Source: an uncultured Oscillospiraceae bacterium (lineage in GTDB: Bacteria; Bacillota; Clostridia; Oscillospirales; Oscillospiraceae). Taken from it: a DNA stretch of 34,535 bases. Made by a program: the position numbers and the translations under genes. The first letter of the stretch is position 1, and every line of letters starts with the position of its first letter. The notes beneath the pieces were generated by a model, which saw nothing but the letters and a program-made list of their open reading frames with translations, ran no database searches and was not told the DNA's origin. Positions 1-10,601 of this stretch are shown here, in pieces. The stretch lies in NCBI GenBank assembly GCA_934591725.1, contig CAKTPR010000009.1, forward strand, positions 1 to 34,535. The letters are read 5' to 3'.

Positions 1-135
1 GAGTAAAACACAGCCTTATCTTTCCGGTTATTAATGCTATATTTGTTCATAAACTTGTGATACAGTAATAGCTGCCGGGGAAGAAGAGAAAACAGGCGGT
101 ACGCCGCCGGCATATACAAAGGATGGCAGGTACAT

Positions 136-852
136 ATGAGAGCTATCATTGACATCGTACTGATATTGATAATCGCCCTGTGCACGTGGAACGGCTATAA
201 GAAGGGGCTTGTCGGCGGCATCGCCGGGATCCTCGCGATAATCATCGCGCTCTTCGGCGGCAGTCTCCTCGCTTCGGCCTATTCGCATGAGATAGTCCCG
301 GCGGTCGAGCCTTTTGTCGACGGTTATGTGGACTCCTCCAAGAACCGTGACGCCATTCTTGAGAGAATGGGCTACGGCAGCAGCGACCTTTCGCTTGAGG
401 ACATCCTCGCGCAGGATTCCTCCCTGCGCTATGACTATGCCTATGAGTGCTTCACGGCGATGGGGCTTTATGAAAAGCGCGCCGAGGAGCTTGCGGACGA
501 CGCTGTGAGCCTTGCCGATACCGACGGTATCAGCATGACCAAGGCGGTCGTCTCCGTCCTGTGCGATACCCTTACTCATGTGGGGCTAATGGTCGTGGCT
601 TTTCTGCTGATCCTGATCCTGCTCGTGGCGCTCGGCAATGTGGGGAACCTGTCGTTCAGGCTGCCGAACATGGAAGGTGTGGACGAAGTAGGCGGCGCGA
701 TAATGGGCTTCATCAAGGGCTTTCTCTACTGCGTGCTCCTGTGCTGGCTCCTGAGCTTCATGGGGCTCGTCATCGGCGCGGAGACCATGTCGCATACGAC
801 GCTCGGCCGCTTCTTCCTTATCTTTGACTTCCTTACCGGCGGTTTACTGTAA
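136..852 (+). CDS. CvpA family membrane protein
   Basis: A 238-residue integral membrane protein. Hydrophobic segments lie at about residues 4-20, 28-46, 148-170 and 195-217, with a soluble acidic stretch between the second and third (about 50-145). The opening (short TM, WNGYKKGLVGG, long glycine/alanine/isoleucine TM) is typical of CvpA/colicin V production family proteins, whose exact biochemical role is not settled; in other bacteria they are linked to envelope homeostasis. The family is usually near 160-220 residues, so this one is slightly long because of its extracytoplasmic or loop insert. The ATG is preceded by GGCAGG at about 125-130. No convincing promoter was identified in the 135 bases upstream. 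It lies 37 bases before the ClpE-type gene and probably heads that operon. Family assignment is fairly secure; function is not. Confidence 0.75.
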   Translation: MRAIIDIVLILIIALCTWNGYKKGLVGGIAGILAIIIALFGGSLLASAYSHEIVPAVEPFVDGYVDSSKNRDAILERMGYGSSDLSLEDILAQDSSLRYDYAYECFTAMGLYEKRAEELADDAVSLADTDGISMTKAVVSVLCDTLTHVGLMVVAFLLILILLVALGNVGNLSFRLPNMEGVDEVGGAIMGFIKGFLYCVLLCWLLSFMGLVIGAETMSHTTLGRFFLIFDFLTGGLL

Positions 853-889
853 ACCGGAAATAGCAGAAATATATATACGGAGGCAATAA

Positions 890-3223
890 ATGCAGCCTAC
901 AATGTGCTCACGCTGCGGCAAGAACGTTGCCGTGGTATTCATAACCAAGATCGAAAACGGCCAGGCCAAGAACGAGGGTCTGTGCCTTAAATGCGCCCGC
1001 GAGCTGCACATCAAGCCCGTGGACGATATGATAAACAAAATGGGCATCACCGATGATGAGCTTGACAACCTCACCGGTGAAATGATGAGCGCCCTCACCG
1101 GCGGGGAGGACATCGCCCCTGTCGACGATGACGGCAGCGACGAGGAGGACGACGGCAAGACCGCGACCTTCCCGTTCCTAAACCGCCTTTTCGGCGGCGG
1201 CCCCAGCGCCTCGGCATCAAACGAGAGCCAGAATCAGAGCGGAGAGCCGCGCCGCGGCGAGACTAAGGAGAATCCCCCCAAGGGCGGCAAGCGCAAGTTC
1301 CTTGATAATTACTGCATCGACCTCACCGCCCGCGCCCGCGAGGGTAAGCTCGATACGATGATCGGCCGCGAGGAGGAGCTTGAGCGCGTTATCCAGATCC
1401 TCAACCGCCGCCAGAAGAATAACCCCTGCCTTATCGGCGAACCCGGCGTCGGCAAGACGGCCATCGCCGAAGGGCTCGCGCAGCGCATCGCCATAGGCAA
1501 TGTCCCGGCGAAGCTCCAGAATAAGGAGGTCGATCTGCTCGACCTGACGGCGCTCGTCGCGGGCACGCAGTTCCGCGGCCAGTTCGAGAGCCGCATGAAG
1601 GGGCTTATCGAGGAGATAAGAAAGCACGGCAACATCATCCTTGTCATTGATGAGGTACACAATATCGTCGGCGCGGGCGACGCCGAGGGCAGCATGAACG
1701 CTGCGAATATCCTCAAGCCCGCCCTCTCGCGCGGTGAAATTCAGGTCATCGGCGCGACTACCTTCACCGAGTACCGCAAGCACATAGAGAAGGACTCCGC
1801 GCTTGAGCGCCGCTTCCAGCCCGTCACCGTGGCGGAGCCGTCGGTCGAGGACAGCGTGAAGATCCTGCGCGGCATCGCACATTATTATGAGGATTACCAC
1901 GGCGTCACCATCTCCGATGAGATGTGCCGTCAGGCCGTCGTGATGAGCGAGCGGTATATTACAGACCGCTTCCTGCCCGATAAGGCCATCGACCTTATCG
2001 ACGAGGCCTGCTCGGATGTGAACCTCAAGAATAAGGACATCAACCGCCGCATGGAGGCAGAGCGCGACCTTGAGAACATACGCTTTGAGCGGGACGCCCT
2101 CACGTCCGACAGCCGCGAGCTTACCGAAGCGCAGCAGGATCAGCGCTATGCCCGCATCGCGGAGCTCAGGAGCAAGGAGATGCAGCTTGAAAACGAGCTG
2201 AGCGAGCTTGATAAGAACCCGCGCCCCGCGCTGACTACCGATAACCTCGCCCGCATCATCGAGCTTTGGACGAAGATCCCCGCTTCCACCATCAAGGAGG
2301 ATGAGTTTGAACGTCTCGCAAAGCTTGACGAGCGCCTGAAGGAACACATTGTCGGTCAGGACGATGCCGTGAACGCTGTCTGCTCCGCGATAAAGCGCAG
2401 CCGCGTCGGGCTTCAGGTCAAGCGCAAGCCCGTCAGCTTCATCTTCGTCGGCGGCACCGGCGTCGGCAAGACGGAGCTTGTCAAGCGCCTTGCCGCGGAT
2501 ATGTTCGATTCTCCCGAATCGCTTATCCGTCTTGATATGTCCGAGTTCATGGAGAAGTTCTCCGTCTCGCGCATCATCGGCTCGCCTCCCGGCTATGTCG
2601 GCTATGACGAGGCCGGCCAGCTCACCGAGAAGATACGCCGCAAGCCTTACAGCGTCGTGCTGTTCGATGAGATCGAGAAGGCGCACCCGGATGTTATGAA
2701 CATCCTGCTCCAGATCCTTGACGACGGCCGCATCACCGACGCGCAGGGCAGGACTGTGAACTTTGAAAACACCATAATCGTCATGACAACGAACGCCGGC
2801 AGCAACAACAAGTCCGGCAGCGTCGGCTTCGGCGGCTCAATAAGCGACATGAGCCGTGAGCGCACCATGAAAGCGCTCAACGAGTTCCTGCGCCCGGAGT
2901 TCATCAACCGCGTCGATGAGGTCATCTGCTTCAACCAGCTCACGGAAGAGAACTTCCGCGCCATTGCTGGGCTCATGCTCGGCGAGCTGCGCGATGTGAT
3001 GAAGGAAAAGAACATCGCCCTCACGTGGGACGACAGCCTTGTCGACTACCTCGTGGGGAAGGCCTACTCCGTTACCTACGGCGCGCGCAACCTGCGCCGC
3101 ACGATACAGAAGGATATCGAGGATGTCCTTGCACAGCGGATCGTTGAGAACCGCGGCAGGGAGATAAAGAGCATCGCCATGTCCGCGCAGGACGGCGCGG
3201 TGACTATCGCGATCGGAGAGTGA
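890..3223 (+). CDS. clpE: ClpE-type AAA+ unfoldase with N-terminal zinc finger
   Basis: A 777-residue HSP100 protein expected to unfold substrates in the cytoplasm and feed them to ClpP. The N-terminus carries two CxxC pairs (C6/C9 and C32/C35) in place of the double ClpN domain, which is the hallmark of ClpE rather than ClpC. A flexible acidic linker (about 65-135) follows. AAA domain 1 has Walker A GEPGVGKT near 183 and Walker B ILVIDEVH near 250; a short charged coiled-coil middle region lies near 385-450; AAA domain 2 has Walker A GGTGVGKT near 521 and Walker B VVLFDEIEKAH near 590. A VGF tripeptide near 645 could be the ClpP-docking loop. It is longer than Bacillus ClpE (about 700 residues), mainly in the linker. 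GGAGG at 879-883 sets the start. No CtsR-type operator was recognised upstream; transcription probably comes from before the CvpA-like gene. Confidence 0.93.
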   Translation: MQPTMCSRCGKNVAVVFITKIENGQAKNEGLCLKCARELHIKPVDDMINKMGITDDELDNLTGEMMSALTGGEDIAPVDDDGSDEEDDGKTATFPFLNRLFGGGPSASASNESQNQSGEPRRGETKENPPKGGKRKFLDNYCIDLTARAREGKLDTMIGREEELERVIQILNRRQKNNPCLIGEPGVGKTAIAEGLAQRIAIGNVPAKLQNKEVDLLDLTALVAGTQFRGQFESRMKGLIEEIRKHGNIILVIDEVHNIVGAGDAEGSMNAANILKPALSRGEIQVIGATTFTEYRKHIEKDSALERRFQPVTVAEPSVEDSVKILRGIAHYYEDYHGVTISDEMCRQAVVMSERYITDRFLPDKAIDLIDEACSDVNLKNKDINRRMEAERDLENIRFERDALTSDSRELTEAQQDQRYARIAELRSKEMQLENELSELDKNPRPALTTDNLARIIELWTKIPASTIKEDEFERLAKLDERLKEHIVGQDDAVNAVCSAIKRSRVGLQVKRKPVSFIFVGGTGVGKTELVKRLAADMFDSPESLIRLDMSEFMEKFSVSRIIGSPPGYVGYDEAGQLTEKIRRKPYSVVLFDEIEKAHPDVMNILLQILDDGRITDAQGRTVNFENTIIVMTTNAGSNNKSGSVGFGGSISDMSRERTMKALNEFLRPEFINRVDEVICFNQLTEENFRAIAGLMLGELRDVMKEKNIALTWDDSLVDYLVGKAYSVTYGARNLRRTIQKDIEDVLAQRIVENRGREIKSIAMSAQDGAVTIAIGE

Positions 3224-3228
3224 GACTT

Positions 3229-3750
3229 ATGGAAAGACTGCTGACTGTTCTCGGTGATATAACCAAGCAGAGCGTTGACGCTATCGTGAACGCCGCTAAC
3301 TGCTCACTGCTCGGCGGTGGGGGAGTGGACGGCGCGATCCATCGCGCCGCAGGGCCTGAGCTTCTGGCCGAGTGCCGCACGCTGCACGGCTGCGAGACCG
3401 GCAGGGCGAAGATCACAAAGGGCTATAAGCTTCCCGCAAAGCACGTTATCCATACCCCCGGCCCCGTGTGGCACGGCGGCAATAAGGGTGAGGCGGAGCT
3501 TCTTGCTTCGTGCTATCGCTCCTGCTTGGAGCTTGCCTCGGAAAACGGCTGCAAGACTGTGGACTTTCCCTCGATAAGCACGGGCGTGTACCATTTCCCG
3601 CTTGATAAGGCGGCGGCCATCGCCTGCAAGACTATCAAGGAATACCTCGAAGCCCACCCGGAGATAGAGCGTGTGCGCATGGTCTGCTTTGATGAGCGCA
3701 CCAAGGCCGCTTACGACTCCGCAATAGCCGCGCTGGAGGCAAACGCATGA
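3229..3750 (+). CDS. Macro-domain ADP-ribose hydrolase (YmdB/MacroD-like)
   Basis: A 173-residue single-domain macro protein. GDITKQSVDAIVNAAN, the glycine-rich loop GGGGVDGAIHRAAG and the later loop STGVYHFP are the ADP-ribose binding signatures of the MacroD/YmdB class, enzymes that hydrolyse O-acetyl-ADP-ribose or remove mono-ADP-ribose from proteins. A GTG at 3220 is in frame but overlaps the clpE stop; GGAGAG at 3215-3220 is well placed for the ATG at 3229, so that start is chosen. The gene begins five bases after clpE and overlaps the next gene by ATGA, implying one transcript and coupled translation. Family call is secure; the physiological substrate is unknown. Confidence 0.9.
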   Translation: MERLLTVLGDITKQSVDAIVNAANCSLLGGGGVDGAIHRAAGPELLAECRTLHGCETGRAKITKGYKLPAKHVIHTPGPVWHGGNKGEAELLASCYRSCLELASENGCKTVDFPSISTGVYHFPLDKAAAIACKTIKEYLEAHPEIERVRMVCFDERTKAAYDSAIAALEANA

Positions 3751-4313
3751 GCAAAAAGCTCATAAAGCTGCAATATAATTCTCCCGTCGTGCTGACCTTT
3801 GCGCTGCTGTCGCTCGCTGTGCTTTGGCTCGATGGGCTCACCGGCGGCAAGAGCACCCACGCGCTCTTCAGCGTGTACCGCTCGTCCTTTGCCGACCTCG
3901 GCACTTATCCGCGCTTCTTCCTGCACGTGCTCGGCCACGGCAGCTATTCGCACTATATCGGCAACATGATGATGATCCTCGTCGTCGGCCCGCCGCTTGA
4001 GGAGAAGTACGGCAGCCGCCCGCTTTTCTGGGCGATATTTCTCACGGCCTTTGTCTCCGGCATGGTGCATTGGCTCTTCTTCCCAGGCACGGCTCTGCTC
4101 GGCGCGTCGGGCATAGTGTTCATGATGATCGTCATGTCCTCCCTTGCGGGGATGAAAAACGGCTGCATACCCATAACGCTGATCCTTGTGCTTGTCCTCT
4201 ATATCGGCGGCGAGATTGTCGACGGCGTCATGCTCAAGGATAATATATCCCAGCTCAGTCACATCGTGGGAGGTATTTGCGGCGCCTTCCTCGGAATAAG
4301 CATGAGAAGGTGA
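3747..4313 (+). CDS. Rhomboid family intramembrane serine protease
   Basis: A compact 188-residue polytopic membrane protein with about six hydrophobic segments. The catalytic serine motif GASG lies at 119-122 (Ser121) and the catalytic histidine at His172 (SHIVGGICGA), both within hydrophobic segments as expected for the Ser/His dyad of rhomboids. The earlier HYIGN (His69 and Asn73) matches the conserved HxxxN of the second helix, which helps form the oxyanion hole. It should cleave membrane-spanning substrates; the targets cannot be told from sequence. The start overlaps the macro-domain stop by ATGA, with GGAGG at 3735-3739 upstream. The next gene starts four bases after its stop. Confidence 0.88.
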   Translation: MSKKLIKLQYNSPVVLTFALLSLAVLWLDGLTGGKSTHALFSVYRSSFADLGTYPRFFLHVLGHGSYSHYIGNMMMILVVGPPLEEKYGSRPLFWAIFLTAFVSGMVHWLFFPGTALLGASGIVFMMIVMSSLAGMKNGCIPITLILVLVLYIGGEIVDGVMLKDNISQLSHIVGGICGAFLGISMRR

Positions 4314-4317
4314 TCCT

Positions 4318-4773
4318 ATGGAAAACCTGCTTATCAGCGCCTGCCTGTTGGGCGTAGAATGCAAATACTCCGGCGGCAGCAACGCCCTGCCTGAGGAGAT
4401 GATAGGGAAGCTGAAAGAGCGGTACAGGCTCATCCCCGTCTGCCCGGAGACGGCGGGAGGACTGCCCACGCCGCGCGACCCAAGCGAGCGCATCGGCGAG
4501 CGTGTTGTGAGCTGCCGCGGCGCGGATGTCACACAGCAGTTTGAAAAGGGTGCGCAGGCTGCGCTCTTGCTCGCCAAGCGCTATGGCTGTACCAAGGCGC
4601 TTATGAAGGAGCACAGCCCTTCATGCGGCAGCGGGCTCATCTATGACGGCAGTTTTTCGGGAAAACTCGTCGAGGGCGACGGCTGCGCGGCAGAGCTTCT
4701 TAAGACCGCAGGGGTGTCCGTGGTCGGAGAAAATGTGACAGAACTGTTAACAATGGTCTGTAAAGCAGAATAA
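4318..4773 (+). CDS. DUF523 / TudS-type desulfurase family protein
   Basis: A 151-residue DUF523 protein. Its three family cysteines are present: Cys9 (SACLLG), Cys42 (VCPE) and Cys103 (SPSCG). In TudS these hold a [4Fe-4S] cluster used to remove sulfur from 2-thiouracil, so this protein may be a thio-base desulfurase or a related iron-sulfur enzyme. It is a stand-alone domain without the DUF1722 extension found in some relatives. Last gene of the clpE cluster; an AAGGTGAT ribosome site overlaps the end of the rhomboid gene. No clear terminator hairpin follows before the blaI-like promoter at 4799. Family call is secure, substrate inferred. Confidence 0.85.
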   Translation: MENLLISACLLGVECKYSGGSNALPEEMIGKLKERYRLIPVCPETAGGLPTPRDPSERIGERVVSCRGADVTQQFEKGAQAALLLAKRYGCTKALMKEHSPSCGSGLIYDGSFSGKLVEGDGCAAELLKTAGVSVVGENVTELLTMVCKAE

Positions 4774-4798
4774 TGCAAAAAAATTCACATCATTCGAC

Positions 4799-4849
4799 TT
4801 GACAGAATATCTTGTGGGCCTTAAAATCACTTGTGTTAAGAAGAGTGAT
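4799..4849 (+). promoter_or_regulatory. Promoter and operator-like dyad of the BlaI-like gene
   Basis: TTGACA at 4799-4804 and TAAAAT at 4822-4827 are separated by 17 bases, a near-consensus sigma-A promoter. An inverted repeat, ATCACT at 4826-4831 and AGTGAT at 4844-4849 with 12 bases between, overlaps the -10 and the expected transcription start. This is where an autorepressor would bind. It does not match the classic BlaI TACA/TGTA core exactly, so the dyad is a candidate only. Confidence 0.65.
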
Positions 4850-4902
4850 ATTGATAAAGGAATGACAGAAGAAGTAAACAAAAGAAAAAAAGGATGTGCA
4901 AA

Positions 4903-5280
4903 ATGGAACTTACAAAAAGCGAACTTGAGATCATGAATGTCATCTGGGATGCAAAGCGTCCCCTGACAAGAGGAGAGATCCTTGACCTGTCTGTCGACAA
5001 GAAGTGGAAGGACAATTCGATCCACATTCTCCTCAACAGGCTGCTGGAGAAGGGCGCCATCATTGAGGGCGGCTTTGCCAGAAGCGGCAAGTCTTACGGC
5101 AGGCTCTATGAGCCGAACATCACCGGTGTGGACTTCTATGCGGAGAACGTCCTTTCCGGCGGCGATCAGGACAGGCTTGAAATGCTCTTTGACGCACTGC
5201 TCAGGCGTCCGGACATTGACGCGGACATGATAAAGAAGTTCGAGTCCAAGCTTGAAGAAAAGAAAAAGGAACTCAAATAA
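4903..5280 (+). CDS. BlaI/MecI/CopY family transcriptional repressor
   Basis: A 125-residue winged-helix protein. LTKSELEIMNVIWDAKRPLT is the family's first helix region and the segment to about residue 70 (IHILLNRLLEKGAI) is the recognition helix and wing; the C-terminal 50 residues form the usual dimerisation helices ending in a lysine-rich tail. An in-frame ATG at 4894 is part of the AGGATG ribosome site itself, so the ATG at 4903, eight bases after AGGA, is the better start. No BlaR/MecR sensor protease is adjacent, so the signal is unknown. It has its own promoter with an overlapping dyad (autoregulation likely) and precedes a MATE exporter, a plausible regulatory target. Confidence 0.88.
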   Translation: MELTKSELEIMNVIWDAKRPLTRGEILDLSVDKKWKDNSIHILLNRLLEKGAIIEGGFARSGKSYGRLYEPNITGVDFYAENVLSGGDQDRLEMLFDALLRRPDIDADMIKKFESKLEEKKKELK

Positions 5281-5293
5281 GGAAACTTGAAAC

Positions 5294-5324
5294 CCGCATC
5301 CGGGAAACCGGATGCGGATTTCTA
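5294..5324 (+). terminator. Hairpin after the BlaI-like gene (terminator or attenuator)
   Basis: A perfect 10-base stem, CCGCATCCGG at 5294-5303 and CCGGATGCGG at 5308-5317, closes a GAAA tetraloop and is followed by ATTTCT. It lies 13 bases after the stop codon and 41 before the MATE start. The weak U tract suggests partial termination, lowering exporter expression relative to the repressor. Confidence 0.6.
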
Positions 5325-5357
5325 ACTGCCAATTTCGGGGGAAACGGAGAGGATAAT

Positions 5358-6767
5358 TTGAAGCTCAACAGGTTTATCGGCAGCAAGGCTTTTTACAGAA
5401 AGCTCTTTGCCATCATGCTGCCGATATTGGTGCAGAATGTCATAACGAACTTTGTAAGCCTGCTTGATAACATCATGGTCGGTCAGGTCGGCACGGAGCC
5501 AATGTCCGGCGTGGCGATAGTCAACCAGCTTATTTTTGTTTTTAACCTCTGTATATTCGGCGGCCTCGCCGGCGCGGGCATATTCACCGCGCAGTATTAC
5601 GGGAAGAACGACAGCAAGGGCGTTGCCGACACCTTCCGCGCAAAGCTCTACATAGCGGCCTTTACGTCCACGGCGTTCATTATCGTGTTCCTGCTCTTCG
5701 GGGAACAGCTCATCATGCAGTTCATCCATGAGGGCGAGGAGCAGCTTGACATGGCCGCGACGCTGAACTACGGCAAGGATTATCTCGCCGTCATGCTTAT
5801 CCAGATCCCGCCCTTCGCGCTCCAGCAGGTGTATGCAAGCACCCTCAAGGAGAGCGGGGAGACGCTTGTGCCCATGAAGGCCGGCATCGTCGCGGTGCTT
5901 GTGAACCTCGTCGGCAACTATATCCTCATTTTCGGCAAGCTCGGCGCGCCGGTCATGGGCGTCGTCGGCGCGGCTATCGCGACGGTCATCTCCCGCTTTG
6001 TCGAGTGTGCCATTATAATTATCTGGACACACCGGCACAGGGATACTAACCCCTTTGTGGACTATGCCTACACCACCTGGCGCATCCCGGATGCCCTGCT
6101 GCGGCAGATCGTCGTCATGGGTCTGCCCCTGCTCGTGAACGAGCTTTTGTGGTCGAGCGGCATGACGGTGCTCAACCAGTGCTACTCCATGCGCGGGCTT
6201 GAGGTCGTATCCGCGGTCAATATTTCGACCACCGTTTCGAATCTCTTCTTCTGCGCCTTCTTCTCAATGGGCAATTCCATCGCTATCATCATCGGCCAGC
6301 TCCTCGGCGCGGGAGAGCTTGAGCGCGCCATTGACGAGGACAGAAAGCTCATCGCCTTTGCTGTCGCGCTGTGTGCGGCGGTCGGCGTGGTGATGGCGCT
6401 GCTTGCCCCGCTGATCCCGGAGATATACAATACCTCCGATCATGTAAAGCAGCTCGCGTCGGAGCTGCTGCTGGTGAGCGCCGTGATGATGCCGGTGAAC
6501 GCTTTCACGAATGCCTGCTACTTCACGCTCCGCTCCGGCGGCAAAACGATCATCACCTTCGTGTTTGACAGTATGTATCTCTGGGTGCTGTGCATCCCGC
6601 TTGCCTTTGTGCTCTCGCGCTATACGGCAATGCCGATACTCCGCATGTTTATATGCGTTCAGGCATTGGAGATCGTCAAGTGCAGCATTGGATATTATCT
6701 TGTCAAGAGCCGCAAATGGGTCAAGGATCTTGTCTCTGAGCCAGAAGTCCCCGCGGTCGAATTCTGA
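5358..6767 (+). CDS. MATE family multidrug/toxin exporter
   Basis: A 469-residue polytopic membrane protein of the length and layout (12 hydrophobic segments in two halves) expected of MATE antiporters, which expel cationic drugs or metabolites using a sodium or proton gradient. The N-terminal pattern IMLPILVQNVITNFVSLLDN, followed by MVGQVG, is diagnostic of the family, and ASTLKESGETLVPM near 160-175 is the usual helix 5 region. The start codon is TTG, five bases after GGAGAGG at 5346-5352; no better ATG exists nearby. It follows the BlaI-like gene across a hairpin, so repressor control is plausible. It ends at a strong bidirectional terminator facing rpoC. Substrate unknown. Confidence 0.92.
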   Translation: MKLNRFIGSKAFYRKLFAIMLPILVQNVITNFVSLLDNIMVGQVGTEPMSGVAIVNQLIFVFNLCIFGGLAGAGIFTAQYYGKNDSKGVADTFRAKLYIAAFTSTAFIIVFLLFGEQLIMQFIHEGEEQLDMAATLNYGKDYLAVMLIQIPPFALQQVYASTLKESGETLVPMKAGIVAVLVNLVGNYILIFGKLGAPVMGVVGAAIATVISRFVECAIIIIWTHRHRDTNPFVDYAYTTWRIPDALLRQIVVMGLPLLVNELLWSSGMTVLNQCYSMRGLEVVSAVNISTTVSNLFFCAFFSMGNSIAIIIGQLLGAGELERAIDEDRKLIAFAVALCAAVGVVMALLAPLIPEIYNTSDHVKQLASELLLVSAVMMPVNAFTNACYFTLRSGGKTIITFVFDSMYLWVLCIPLAFVLSRYTAMPILRMFICVQALEIVKCSIGYYLVKSRKWVKDLVSEPEVPAVEF

Positions 6768-6802
6768 CGCACTGATACTGACAGCCAACACAATATACAG
6801 CA

Positions 6803-6844
6803 AAACCCCGCAGTCCGTGGTTCAACGGACTGCGGGGTTTCTAT
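6803..6844. terminator. Bidirectional terminator between MATE gene and rpoC
   Basis: A perfect 16-base inverted repeat: 6803-6818 pairs with 6825-6840 around the loop GGTTCA. The GC-rich core is flanked by A residues on the left and T residues on the right, so it can stop transcription from both the plus-strand MATE gene and the minus-strand rpoBC transcript. Confidence 0.9.
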
Positions 6845-6860
6845 TGTTTATGATCGGAAC

Positions 6861-10600
<3,740 letters not shown>

Positions 10601-10601
<1 letters not shown>

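Noticed and set aside
37..579. A minus-strand frame opposite the CvpA-like gene
   Set aside because: No ribosome site, no recognisable features; the plus-strand gene has clear TM segments and operon context.
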